Assembly (NCBI GenBank): GCA_023055505.1 | Contig: JALIRH010000003.1 | Location: 2,037,501-2,101,500 of the forward strand | DNA from: Callipepla californica brunnescens | Taxonomy: Eukaryota > Chordata > Aves > Galliformes > Odontophoridae | Length of the DNA stretch: 64,000 nt | Direction of reading: 5' to 3' | Shown here: positions 11,376-23,817 of the stretch, one piece after another | Layout: the number at the start of each line of letters is the position of its first letter | Position numbering within the stretch: position 1 is the first letter of the stretch | Position numbers and translations under genes: made by a program | The notes under the pieces: generated by a model | Database searches by the model: none | What the model was told of the DNA's origin: nothing | What the model saw: the letters and a program-made list of their open reading frames with translations, nothing else

Positions 11376-11447
11376 ACTAGCGTGACTGGAATTGTCACTC
11401 CTGAAGGTCTTTTCCAACCTATACGATTATACAGTTCTATAATTCTT
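11376..11447 (+). mobile_element. CR1 LINE 3' tail fragment
   Basis: About 70 bases match the extreme CR1 3' end in the plus orientation: CCTGAAGGTCTTTTCCAACC followed by degraded octamer repeats (ATACGATTATACAGTTCTAT, then AATTCT). Only the tail survives, typical of severe 5' truncation. Confidence 0.8.
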
Positions 11448-11775
11448 AAAGTTGTACACAGATGTCACAAGACCTGGAATACTATGATAACAAACCCACC
11501 AAAAACCCATCTCCTTTTACTTCCTAATTTCAAAATTTTATCTCTTTGGAGAGAAGTGTTAGTTTTTCATTCCCAGGTGGAATTGATCCAGACATTTAAA
11601 ATTATTTCAGCAGAATGGAGTTGTATACATGGCAGCTAGAAATGTTGAGAGTAGAGTATTTTCAGAAATTATCATGAAAAGAATTATTGGCCTCTAATAA
11701 AAAATATATTCTCTTATGAACTAACGGGATGCTGAAACCATTGTTCAGAATCTTTTTGTTTGATTTATTATTTTT

Positions 11776-11817
11776 ATTATTGTTATTATTATTATTATTA
11801 TTACTACTACTACTCTA
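11776..11817 (+). repeat. (ATT)n changing to (ACT)n microsatellite
   Basis: ATT units run directly into ACT units. The change from one trinucleotide to another is the usual sign of a point mutation that then spread within the array. Confidence 0.85.
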
Positions 11818-13203
11818 CTCAGTTATGGAAGAAGGAAAAAATTCCAGTGAGTTCTGAGGACATTAATTTCATATTAATCAGGTTTGCCTTCAGATTTCTA
11901 TTATCATCATGCTACGTCCTTCAAGGAAAGGGATTTCATCTTGCTTGGAAAATGACAGGTATAGCATCTTTGCAACTGGCAAGACAGCAAGGAAGTAGAT
12001 ATTGTGCTAAATAAAAAGGAAGCCTTGATGTCTAGACTTAGCATTAGTGACACCTTCTTTGTTTTAAACAGCAGATTAATTGTTATTTCCATTTAAGTTT
12101 TGAACACTGAGTCTGTTCTTACTCCAACATAAGAAGTAAACTAGAAATAGATCATCAGATAATTTGACAGGTATATAGAGATATTTTAAAAACTCTGAGC
12201 TTTGGTTAGAAGTTAATTTCTCATATTTGAAGAGGACAGAAAAAAGTACAAACCCATTAACTTATGTAGTTTTGCCCTTTCACCTCTTCTACCTGACAAG
12301 ATACTCAGGTAAAGCCATTCAGGTTATTATAAAGGTGAAAGCTGCAGCACTGGAAGAACTATGATGATTAATAATTATAATGACCAGAGCCACCATTTCG
12401 GAGGACAGCAGATTCCAGTTCTTTTCCTGCCAACAATTGACTGGGCTGTTATTCTCAACACTGTATGGAAGAGAGCTATATAACTCACAGCACAAGCTCA
12501 TAATATCAGCATACTTAAAGAAGAATCAGAAGAAACAAAGAACTGAAAATAGTTCTGGTCTTGATAAGGATCCAAAATAAAATTAGATAAATTAAAATGA
12601 AATAAAACCATTAATGCAAGAGAAAAAAAACATGTAAGAGCTCTCACAACATTAATAAGAAACACCCTCTTGAGTCTCAAAATCAGGTCTCAAGCCTATT
12701 CTTGCAGAAATCAAAACAGTAGCTGCGAATGTGTTTTGCCAGAATACTGAGAAGAAAAATTTTACTTCATTGCTATTTTCTTCACAACAGAATACAGCTT
12801 TCAACTCCATGAAATATTGAATGACTTTTAGTGAATCATTTCTGAAATAGTTATTATTAATCAGATTTTAAAGAATAAAAAAATAAATAAAGTCTATTCC
12901 CAGACTGGAGAATTAGTACATCTAGAAAACTATATAAGAAAGTCTACTAAATCAGTGGTTGTCTTTTTGGCTGATTATAATGAGCTTTGCATATTGTCTC
13001 CAGTTAAAATATTCATATGCTGAAAAGTAGGATTTGAGAATGACACATTTTCTATGAATGTTCATTGCAAACAAATGGGTTCACAGAACCTGAAATCACA
13101 CAAAAGTCACAAATGTATTTATTAAAAAGCTCAAACATATATCAAAAATTGTTGAAGTTCTGACCATCTGGACAAATACAATGATCTAGTGCCACAGATT
13201 TTG

Positions 13204-13247
13204 AAAAAAACAAAAACAAACAAACAAACAAACAAAAAAACCAAAAC
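13204..13247 (+). repeat. (AAAC)n microsatellite
   Basis: A-rich run with AAAC units, perfect in the middle and imperfect at both ends, bounded by A runs. Simple sequence only. Confidence 0.85.
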
Positions 13248-13295
13248 TTTCCTTACTCAGCAGCATATATAGTACATTTTCACCAATAATTCTGT

Positions 13296-13362
13296 ACACT
13301 GTGGATGGTCTAGATGAGTTCAAAGAATTCTTTTCAACCTAATGTTTTCTATGATTTTTAAG
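13296..13362 (+). mobile_element. CR1 LINE 3' tail fragment (old)
   Basis: Plus-strand CR1 3' end: GGATGGTCTAGATGA, a diverged middle, TTTTCAACCTAATG and the tail TTCTATGATTT. It keeps the order and spacing of the family's last 65 bases but is well diverged. Confidence 0.72.
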
Positions 13363-16300
13363 TATATTTTGAATTCATACCTCCTAAAAATACATGTAGA
13401 TTTTTGGATTATACAAAAATGACTGTAGGTCTGTAAACAGCCTTTCAAATGGTAATACAGAAACCTCTGTTTCACATCAGACAGATAAGACACCCAGATA
13501 AGTGAGGATGCAAGCAGTGATTTCAAAGTCTTAAGTATAATTCAACAGAAAAAAAAAAAAAGGGCTGTTCTCAAAACAGTGATTATTAAGGAGGAGCATA
13601 GCTTAATCAAGTACTCATATAAGCTGCTTGAAGTCTACTTAGTTATAAATTCTAGAAACCTAGTATTTCTTTCTTTCTTTCTATCAATATTAGAAGTTTA
13701 TCCCCTCAAGGAATTTATAACAAGTAACCTGAGAGATTTCTGTCAAGCTAGATCTACTAGAAAGATATGTATGTATCTGAATTTGTAGCGTTTCTATAGG
13801 TCTGGACTAGATTAAGATGTTAAAATTTTAGCTCTTATTATTAGCTTCTATCTCAGAGACACAGAATTGCACTGATGACAGAGTACCAACACTTCAGTGT
13901 CTTGACAGAAGTCACACAACCCTGTCCAAAAGACTGGGCATGTTTTTTAGGGTGGACCTCACCACATGCATTCCCTTTCAAAACTTCCAGCCAGTCATCA
14001 AATCTCAAAGGAAGGGTGGCATTAGGAGCATGCCCTCCCAAGTGGAGAATGTCTGTTCAAGAGTAACTGCATTGTTTTTCATGAAGGGATAGGAAAATAA
14101 ATCCTGCTTTCAGAGTGCCATTAAATCAAGTATATTTCATTTTGTCTAGTAAGTCTTTATGGAGAAGACAGCTAGCAGAAATTACTGTTGCAGGAAGTTA
14201 TTGTTTTGGTAAATAAATCAATGCCTACTTCTGAACAACACTAGAAACCATCTTGGTGGCCTGATATAATCCATATAGAAGGAAGAACTCAGCTGCTAGT
14301 TAGTTGTCTACAAGCAGAGATCAGTCTAACTGTAATTTCAAACCCAATGTAATAATGAAAGCCATTGAGCAAGTCTGGTTAACAAAACAAGGCAGAAAAT
14401 TTCAGGACAGGTTTTGACATTGCTTGATATGGCAATCTTTTGCTACAAATTGCAGACCACAAAAATAATTAGAGGAATTCTTTTAAAAATTAGAACCATG
14501 TAAGCTTTTTTAAATAACATATCCTTTGTGCTACTTTAGTATCAAACATACTAGGTGCAGCTGGGACTGAAAAGTCAGTAACTAATCAGAGAAATATATG
14601 AATGAAAAACTACGGGGATTTCAGATAGGACAACCAAAACACAAAAGCATATATATAACTATTTGCTAAAAATTTGTGGATTAGAAATCTTTCTTTTCCC
14701 AAGAGATATTATGCTTGCTTGCAGCAAGCTTGGTATAAGTTGTCCTGTTTACACACTTTTGAATACCTGTATATTGGAGTATTTTTTTAAGAGAAATATA
14801 AAAATATTTGAAATGAAACTTCACAATATCTATTTTCACTCAGTATATAACATAAACTTGGAGGGGAAGGTGAGGAGGGAAGGATGAAGTCACTCAACCT
14901 CTAACCTTTGACCTCTAAGCTTCATCTAGTTGACCATACCTCTCACAGTCAGTCCAATTTTAGCGCTCTGAGGTCTTCAAGAAGCAGTCACAAATAGCAT
15001 GTCCTATTATTTTCCAGCCTGTTACAGCTTGTTTGTGAATTCAAACAAGTAATGTCCTCAAACTGCCTTAGCCTAGATAGAAAGAGCTAAGACTAGCAAT
15101 GTGCATACTCCTAATATAAATGGAACTATTTGGGGGTTACATTAGCATTCAGATTAATGGCACCAATCTGCTAGATTTAGTGCAGCAAGACTAGTCAAGG
15201 ATTAAACAAACTGTTACCAAGGGAATAGCCAGCATGTCCTGAAAGAACCACTGAGAATCCATGCAGTCAGTATATGGAGGGACTGGAAAGATAAATGGGA
15301 AAGATTTGAAGCATGAACTGTACACAGAAAAACTAAATTAATACTGAAAACACATTCTGGTGATACTAAAATGTACATAAAAGAGCAGAATATATAGCTG
15401 CAATATTTGCTATGATGTTCTGCTTTGTCCCAGAGCACTAATAATATCATGAGTTAATCTAGTAAAACATAACACTGTAAGACTAGGAATATATTCCTTG
15501 AAAATTTTAAATATACAAAAGCAGTTCAAATGTTGTTGTGAACAAAACCTTCAGTTTAATAACTTCTTTCGCTCTTTTTTTCTCCCCTTTACACAACCTA
15601 ATATCAAAATATAGTCTAAAAGCAGGAAATCTGCACAGCCACTGAGAAATTTTCATTGTATTCCCTAGACCAGGAATCCAACATTTCTGATAGGATACTT
15701 TAGAACTTTCACTTTTCTCCTGAAATCATCAGTGCTAAGAAACTTAAGCAATTATTTGTCTGTTTTAAATGAATACAGATAAGTGTTCAGTTTTTGGACA
15801 TTAGGTAAAGAAAAAATCTTATTAGTCTTTGCCTCCACGAAGTTGGTGGATGGCCAAAATATTCTGAATGTACTAAAAATCTTTAAAATGACCTGACAAC
15901 CATCAGGTGACAGTTCCCAAGCCAACCTTTGCCAAGATCTAATAAATTGGACTGTGATCTTTTTTTTCTCTTGTACCCTTCAAATACTCTGCACATGAAG
16001 GATTGAACAGGAGCTAAGTCAGCTTTATTGCTATATGTTGGAAATCCTCAAAATGTTCTCTACAAAGTATTTTTAGAGCCACTTCAGGCTGCAGGAAACC
16101 TGTGAAGACTCTTCCTGATTTCTAAATTGTTTACTGGTAAAAATCTTCAGTAATTTTAGGTAAAGAGAAGTTACAGTGCCCATATTAAAAACTGTTTACT
16201 TATAGTGGTGGAGAGAAAAGAGTATTACATTTCAGGAACAAACAGAATTATCTGGCACTGGCTTTAAGAGGGAGACATTAGCCCAGTTTTAAGGGAAATG

Positions 16301-17540
16301 CAGGCAAGTTCAATTGGTATAACACAATGGATGTGTCTTTTTGTGAGTAAATAATCCTTAATATTTTGTCTTGATTGGTTTTGTCTTGTTGTATTTAGCA
16401 TTACAGCTGCTCATAATAAACTTAATGACCCATGCCTAGAAGCTACAAAAGCACAGAAAGTATCTACAGCAATTTAAAGTTTTCTGGAAGAAAATAATAA
16501 TTTATCCATAGATTTCACATTAACTGTGAGCAACAAACCTTTGAAGGTGACACAATTTTTTTTATTTTAAAAGACTGAGTTCTGGGGGAAGAGCACCAGT
16601 CTTTTGGTTTGCATAAAACTGAACAGTGTAGCTTGAAGGAGTATAGAAAAGTGTAGAAAAAGGCTATCAAAAAAATGTGTTTAATTACCTCAGAGGAGGC
16701 CTGAGTTCAAAACTGTACTCTGAATTTGCTGTAGGAAAGCTGAATCTGGATCTGTTTCAGCTGAAATTTTAGATAAATTTTGTATCTCTGTCTTCACTGT
16801 GGCTGTTTGAAAAAGAAACTGAGTTAGCTCATTAGGGAAAACACTGTTTTCTTTCCATCCTAAATGAACTTATTTGCACTGATAGAAAATCCTGTGAATT
16901 CTTGACTTTGAATTAATCAAAGTTTTCTCCCTTCTCTTCGACTTTCCTAAGGCATTTTCCAGATTTTATGATTCATAGGTAGTTCAGGAACTTTCCATAT
17001 ACCCACAAGGTATAAGGATTCTTACTGCGCTTGCTTGTTTGCTCTGAGGACCATCCGAAGGAATAGATATCTGCATGTTTACTCAGAAACCTTAATCTGG
17101 CTTGTTCTTGCTGGTTTGTTAGAAACTTCTTTGATTCTAAGTGGCTGGTGTTAGATCTAACAAACATTATTTTAAAGTGACAGGATTTTATTTGTTTTAT
17201 CTGACTAAAAATGATGAGCTCAAAAGGATGACTTTTATAAGCCACAAGACTAAAATGCTGTAATTTTGGTAAAGCCAAGACATACTTATGTCAACACCAT
17301 TTTTTTTCCATTAGATGGTCAAAGAAACAAAAAAACTAGATGAGGTGAGAAGTAAAATGGTGAAATTGTCATAAAAATCTTATAATAACATGCTCACATC
17401 TTTAAATGTATAGATAAAAGGAACAGGGTTGGTATGTTTGTGATTCCATCATCAGCCTGCCTCCTTGCTTTCAAGTAGCCATCAAAGGAGAGCAAAAAAT
17501 CTGTCAATGACTCATGATCAATGAAAAAATCTAAAAAATC
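13363..17540. other. non-coding, nothing recognised
   Basis: About 4 kb of AT-rich sequence without a recognisable repeat, gene or regulatory motif. There is a short A run at 13549-13561. Open frames up to about 100 codons (16973-17278, minus) show no family resemblance. Confidence 0.5.
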
Positions 17541-18000
17541 TTATAGAATCATAGAATCTTAGAATCACGCAGGTTGGAAAAGACCTTAAAGATGATCGAG
17601 CCCAACCACAACCATCCTACCCTAACTCTAACAACTGTCTGCTAAATCGTGTTCCTGAGTACCACATCCAAACAGTTTTTAAATGCGTGCAGGGATGGTG
17701 ACTCAACCACCTCCCTGCGGAGCCTATTCCAGTGCTTAACAACCCTTTCTGTAAAGAAGTGTTTCCTGATATCCAACCTAAACCCTGGCTCAACTTGAGG
17801 CTATTTCCCCTTGTCCTGTCCCCTGCCACCAGTGTGACGAGACCAACCCCACTCTGTAAGCACCTTTCAGATATTGGAAGAGAGCAATAAGGTCTCCCCT
17901 CAGCCTTTTCTTCCCCAGATGAAACAGCCCCAGTTCCTTCAGTCTCTCTTTGTAGAGCATATTCTCCAAGCCCTTCACAAGCCTGTATGTTTTCTTTGTC
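17541..18000 (-). mobile_element. CR1 LINE 3' fragment
   Basis: A clear minus-strand CR1 3' end. It opens with the inverted octamer tail (ATAGAATCATAGAATCTTAG), then GTTGGAAAAGACCTTAAAGA, AGGGATGGTGACTCAACCAC, CTGATATCCAACCTAAACCC and CAGCCTTTTCTTCCCCAG. On the minus strand 17790-18002 encodes the RT C-terminal segment: [19 protein letters not shown], then [20 protein letters not shown]. The coding part is broken into two frames (17617-17829 and 17790-18002), so it is a dead, 5'-truncated copy of moderate age. Confidence 0.95.
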
Positions 18001-18002
18001 AA

Positions 18003-19749
18003 TTATAATTATTCTAGTATAACTGATAATATTTTAAAATTGAATATAAAATTTCTGTGGGAAATTTATACCAACAAGTAATAAACCAGCTGAACAGCAT
18101 TTTGCCTTTCTTGGTATTTATCTCACTTCAGAAATATATAAATTGAACAATCTCTTCCAGAAATTGGAGCAAGACAAGGTCATCAGCTTTTTAGCTTTAA
18201 GGGGTTAACTGTGTAGCTCAAAAAAACAAGCAAGCACTGTGATGCTATCATTTACTGCTGAGGGGGGTCAAGAGGACAACTGATTGCATATCCTCTTGCA
18301 AATCCCCCAGGCTGATATTTCTGAAGTCTAAAGTGGAAATTATTCCTGTGGAGCCCATGGATTTGACTTTAATTTTTTCTTAGCATGCATTTTTATGTGG
18401 GTACTAGGAAACACAGCAGACTCATTTGTCATCTGGATGAGACCTGGTTCTTCCTTTAGTTGAGACAATTGAAATTGAAATTTCCTTTATGAGAGACAAC
18501 AAACATCTTTTTCTTTCCATCTTCTTTTTTTTTTAATTTGAAAAGCTATTTCTTCATATCAACACTTGACTAGAATAATCTTTGACAAATAAACTATTCC
18601 AGGTCCTAATAAGCTCTTATATAGCAAGAAAATATATGAGGAAATTAAATTGTCAGCGAATGCAAAACCAAGCCAGAACTTTCTTCTGTTTACTGGAGGA
18701 AAATCTTACAAAAAAAAACCAAAAAATCAAAAGAAAGCAATAGGTTTAAGAGCTGTCAGCATAGCAATGTTTAAAGTCTTTATGCAGTATACTAAAATTT
18801 CACATATTTTATAACTGTACTCAAATAAGAGAAACATAAAGCTACACTGTAGTTTCTTTTTGCCCCTTAGTTCTTAATGGCTATACAGAGAAGTAAAACT
18901 CGTTGTAGTCTCAGTGCCAGGCCTATATGAAACTAATCCACTACTTCCTGAAGGAGGAGGAAAGAATTTCCCAGTTCCAAGTTTGTTGGTTAGCTTGCTT
19001 GATGGTGGAAATGGTAATTTTTAATTGATAAAAAAGTAGTGAAGTTGACTTGTATCTACATAGAAGCTTCTGAGGTTTCATTCTAGGAGAGTTGTCTGAC
19101 ACATACACCCTGCTATGGAGTAGGCCTACAGTGGTATCTTAGATCAACTAACCACTCTCCTTACGACTGCTAAAAACTTTTCCACACACCCTTGATGCCT
19201 GTGAATTTCTAAAGTATTTTCTCAGCTTTTCAGCTGATCTGTTCAGTTTGTTCACTGCCTGGAGGCAAACATACTTTGAGCTTTAATACCTCAGCAGTTT
19301 TAGAGACAGAGAAGAAGTGGTGGAAAAGAATTTTTTTCACACTGCAAAGGAAAGTTTTACAACAGGTTTTGTACAGGACTATTAAGAATCTCAGCAGTGG
19401 CAGTAATTCACTTCACTCTTTGTTACACTCATGTTTCAATACAATTTTGAAAAGGAATAAGTTGGTTTTAACCACATCTGCTCTCCGAAGTTAACGACCA
19501 TTTTTCTATAAAGAACAAAAACACAATAAAATAAACAGTTGGAGGTAAAGGCTGACCCTTATGTATTTATTTGCTGTTGTACAATCATAAAATATTTCTT
19601 TTTTAATTCCTCTGCCACTACATTTGCCTATACATTGTACTTTCCTTCAGAAAGATACCTGTTTCAAGTGATGCTAAATCACAGTAGCATAACTTCATGC
19701 AGACATTGAGTTTTGGGCGTTAGCACCTGATTCCTCATACAATATACTA
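18003..19749. other. non-coding, nothing recognised
   Basis: Unique AT-rich sequence with A- and T-rich short runs but no supported gene, repeat family or motif. Confidence 0.5.
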
Positions 19750-19872
19750 TTTCTGTGGGCCTTAACTTTCCCATCTACAAAGAGGAGATAGTAGTGCCCC
19801 AATGAGAAATCATGTAATGGAGTGAAATATTCATTATTAGATATTATTAGATTATTAGGTATATAGCACTAT
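19750..19872 (+). mobile_element. MIR-like SINE fragment
   Basis: The series GTGGGCCTTAACTTTCCCAT, CTACAAAGAGGAGATAGTAG and TGCCCC, then an AATGAGAAATCATG-type segment, follows the order of the 3' half of a MIR element: the CTCAGTTTCC-CATCTGTAAAATGGGGATAATAG region and the part beyond it. MIR-type core SINEs are ancient and survive in birds as short diverged pieces. The match is by eye and needs a profile search. Confidence 0.5.
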
Positions 19873-22800
19873 TGCTGTAGAAACTACTGGTTTAAAGCAA
19901 CATCCTTTAAAGTTTCTCACAACTTCACATTTTTTAAATAATGTCATATTTGGAATGACATTAAGATAATAGCAATTGACTGTGAACACACAAATGTCAG
20001 ATCAAAATTTATAATCTTTAAAACTTATTACAATAGATTTTTAACAGAGTACTACAACGCCAGTAATGATCAAATATGGGCTAGCTAAGGATCTATTTAC
20101 TGTATTCATTGTGTTTTGGCATATATTATTTTGATGAACTCTATAAACACTGCAGGGAAGGTAACAATATTGCTGATCTTTTTTCTATGGCGTTGCATTC
20201 CATCTATCACTTCTGTTGGTGTGAGGTGACATGCCTGCATCCTTTGAATGGTCATTTTTGACTAAGGTCAAGAGCTAGTTGAGACCTACCAAGTGTGTGA
20301 CCCCCACAATCTTCATTCCTCTCGTGGGCCCCACTATAGCTATGGCTCAAAGCATTCATTAAATGCTGCAATCGTCTTCACATGCAGGACAGTCACCTCT
20401 GGAGAGAACACAGTGTGCTGATGGGCTGAACACATTTGGGCTGCCCGACACCTTAATGGGAAGCTAGTCTTGATCTATTTATTGGATATTTATTTGTATA
20501 TGGTTTCTGGCCTAGCAGACATGTTTGGGCTTGAGAGTGAATTCAACTCTGCAAAAGTAAGAATGTACACATCTGTTGGCAACAATCCTGGTTTACATGG
20601 CTATGTTACTTTCCTCTGTCCTCAGTCATGTTTTACTCTGGTAGTATAACAAGTCTCATAGCTCATTGGAGACTAGAGATAAGCTGCTTAAAATTTGTTT
20701 TCACTTTTATCTTACAAGGGTGCATTGGGATTTTCTTAGCCAGAAGCTATTTGCTTTTTACTAGTCAACCAGTACATTACCTTTGAATAGCTATTACATT
20801 ACCTGTTGCATAGTTAAAATCATCTGTCTTAATAAATAGTAAATGACATACAATCTTCACAGAATTATCATTTAGCAGACAGAATTATCAAAATAAAAAT
20901 AAAAATAAAAATAAATAAATAAACAAAAACCTGTCTTAACCTCAGGGGAAAGATAGTTGTTCTGAACACAAATAATCTTACAGAGCTTGCATATTTCCTA
21001 AATCAAGCTTTCTACAAGAATAATCAATGTTTTCTAAAAGCCTATATAATTTTTATTCAAATTATGTCATTTTCAGAAAACTGGGCTGCTGCATTCTGCT
21101 ATGGGTAAAAAAGTCAAGACAGAATTTATGTTCGGATAATTTGTATAGGTAAAATACCATAAATATACAGACAACTCAGTTACATAGCCTTCCAGAAAGA
21201 TTCAGATCATCAGTCTATTTTTAAGATTGGTGTTTACAAAGTAAAAGGAATGGTGAGGACTCCTCAACAGAGTCAAGCCTAAATGGACCCGAATTTTAGT
21301 GGTTGCACCTGAATTGAAGTGTAGCGCTACAGAGTTCCATACTAAACCTTAATTCAGAGACAAAGCAAGGCAAGAAGGCGCTCAAACTACTCCCAGTTTT
21401 GAACCGGTCAATCTGTTTTGACTGGAGCCTTCATCACAAATGCTGACTTTGTGAGTCCAGCAGAAGACAAAGCTATCTCTCTGTGTGGTTTTCTACACTG
21501 GCAGTAGTACATACAGATTTACACTGCCCACTTCAAAATCAGAGAAGGTCACATTTCATTTGGCTGTAACCATGGGCTGTCATGTTGTCCACCAGTCAGG
21601 TGGCAGAGACCAGTCTTCCACAGGTAGAAGAGAGGAATGGAAGTGAACTTCATAACTAAGAACAAAGAAAACCACAGTTTTAAAAACAGAACTTATCACG
21701 ACTCCTCTTTTAAGTTAGGAGACTGTACAGCCAAGAAAGAGAGAGCAACAGAGGCAGAAAATGTTTGATGGTTTGAGATGATGTTTGAAATTGGAGACAC
21801 CTGCACCCACGGCTGAAATTTCTCTCAGCAAACTCTTAAGAAGTTTTTTACTGTGCTGGAAAAAGAAAAAAAAAAAAACAAAAAAAACTCTTCAACTGGC
21901 AAAATTGTTCTTTTAAAGAAAACAGTGAAATGTGAGCAATTTTTTTCAAACATACAAAAAAATGCTTAGGAACTGAGTAAAACAATCCCATTCTCACAAG
22001 AAAAAAAGAAATGCATAAGAATACTTCATAGAATATTGTTTGTAAAATAACTTGTAGATCAGAAAAAATAAGTACTAACTGTATAAAGTAACACCGACAT
22101 TTTCATAATTACCAGAGAAATAAATGAATAAACAAGACAGATTAATTATAGAATTGATTTAATGCAACCTTCCAATGAATAATTGGTATGCTATCATTAC
22201 TGTACCAACTAATTCACATGACAAAACTGATACACGACACCTTCTAGGAAGCCAGTTAGAAAAAATTTCTAATCATGTAATTGTGTATTATGGCAAGACA
22301 GGTAGTATGAATGAAAGCTTATTTGTAAAACATTTAGCATCATCATCTTTCATAGTTCTCTCAATGAAATACTAATGGTCATCTCAGTTAAGACTAAAAT
22401 GGCTCTAAGAAAGAAGAAAGAATGACACATGCCTAACATAATATAAGATTCATAACTGAAAAAATAAAATGTCTGCAGACACCTCAGCATAATAGTTTGG
22501 GTTTTTTTTTTTTTTACTAAACTGGAAAGGTAATCATTATACTCATTAAAACAAGATGTCAACAGGACAGCCATGCCATAGACACAGATATTAGTCACTT
22601 TTAAGCAGGTACTTGAATAATTCTGCCTTTACTGCTTTGCATTCTCATATTTTAAGGTGATTAAAAGAATGATATTAATGACATTACTCTGACTTTACGT
22701 GGGGCAAAATTATCATTTACTTCCCAGAAGGGAAGCCAGATTTCCAATACATTTTTTGTCTTTTCACAATCATCTTAAGAACTTCCTATATCTATGAAAA

Positions 22801-22962
22801 GGGCAGAAGCTTCTCAGAAGTCAGGAGAGAAAAAAAAATCCTGTTATCTTTAAGAGGGGGCAAAGAATGACATTTTAAAAGGTTAAATTCGGCAAATTAA
22901 TTGGCAGTACCAGATGGAGAAATCAGTCCAATTGAACAGATAACTTTTTCACACAATTCCAG
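19873..22962. other. non-coding, nothing recognised
   Basis: Unique sequence with an AAAAT-type microsatellite, several A runs (21866-21888 and 22502-22515 on the T side) and no gene. A segment around 21280-21640 is more GC-balanced and complex but carries no recognisable feature. Confidence 0.5.
20890..20932 (+). repeat. (AAAAAT)n/(AAAT)n microsatellite
   Basis: AAAAAT units pass into AAAT units. A near-identical direct repeat (ACAGAATTATCA) lies immediately upstream in two copies about 21 bases apart. Confidence 0.85.
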
Positions 22963-23013
22963 TGCATTCTGCAATACTTCTCACTTGGCCCTGGCAGCAG
23001 CTCTGTTATGGCA
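22963..23013 (+). other. possible exon (51 nt)
   Basis: A 51-nt segment lies between a good acceptor (AACTTTTTCACACAATTCCAG, ending at 22962) and an ideal donor (GCAG followed by GTGAGT at 23014). All three frames are open, so coding status and phase cannot be decided. It is GC-richer than its surroundings. No linked exon is recognised. It could be an exon of a long non-coding RNA, a small coding exon or a decoy. Confidence 0.2.
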
Positions 23014-23502
23014 GGTGAGTAGAAAGGATGTTTATTTATTCAAAAGAAATGTGTCAAAAACTGTATCAATTTCTTAACATGTAGGAATGTCTGGAGTAAC
23101 AAGGAAGAGGATAGCCAACTCCTTTTGAACAGAAGTTATAAGAGCATTAAGATATTCAGTACAAAGTCTTGCGGGTTTTCATGAGATGACAGAAACAATT
23201 TTAAAATCTAATTTTGGCACAGCATGACTCAATGATATGCCTCCCGAGTTTTACACCATCATTTCACTAAGCCCATTTTCTCTGCTACTTATGTCATACT
23301 TTCTGAAGCAATTTCACACCCCTCCTTTTCCCTGGATGAAAGGCAACAAAGGGTAAATTCTTATCCTGATGTGCCAGAATATACATATTTATTAGAGTTA
23401 GTTTGTAAACATCTAAATATTTGAGCCTGAAACTCTGAAATTGCAACTACTCATTTTAAGGGAAAAGCTCTTACTCTCATCCTGTATGCCATTCATTCAG
23501 CT

Positions 23503-23550
23503 GGAACTTCACTGACTTCAATGAAATTTATCCAGGATAAGAATGCAACA
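23503..23550 (+). repeat. possible ancient amniote repeat fragment
   Basis: AACTTCACTGACTTCAATGA and ATTTATCCAGGATAAGAATG resemble the CATTGACTTCAATGG-to-TTACTCCAGATTTACAC segment that is common in old reptile and bird repeats. The piece is short and diverged, so the assignment is tentative. Confidence 0.3.
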
Positions 23551-23623
23551 TCTGCCTCTAATATTTAGAAGAAAACATTTTTCCCCTTTTGAACAATTTT
23601 ATGTAGCAGATGCAGGTTAAAAT

Positions 23624-23817
23624 GAAAGAAAGGAAGAAAGGAAGAAAGGGAGAAAAAAGGGAGAAGAAAGGGAGAGAGGGAGAGAGAGAAGGGAAGGGAA
23701 GGGAAGGGAAGGGAAGGGAAGGGAAGGGAAGGGAAGGGAAGGGAAGGGAAGGGGGAAGGGAAGGGAAGGTAGAAGGGAGGGAGGGGGAAAGGGGAAAGGG
23801 GAAAGGGGAAAAAAAAA
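23624..23817 (+). repeat. purine tract with (GGGAA)12 array
   Basis: From 23624 to 23769 every base is A or G (146 in a row). After a single T, 23771-23817 is again pure purine. The core at 23691-23750 is twelve perfect GGGAA units. It is flanked by GAAAG-type units on the left and GGGGAAA units on the right. GGG tracts separated by two A residues fit the G-quadruplex rule, and the mirror-like purine strand could form a triplex. It encodes only a Lys/Arg/Glu/Gly repeat and is not a gene. Confidence 0.97.

Larger units (their letters stand above)
11448..13295. other. non-coding with simple repeats
   Basis: Unique AT-rich sequence containing the ATT/ACT and CAAA microsatellites listed separately. 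No gene is supported. Confidence 0.5.

Noticed and set aside
16685..16760. Possible MIR start (GGCCTGAGTTCAAAACTG)
   Set aside because: The match is under 20 bases with no supporting downstream MIR order.
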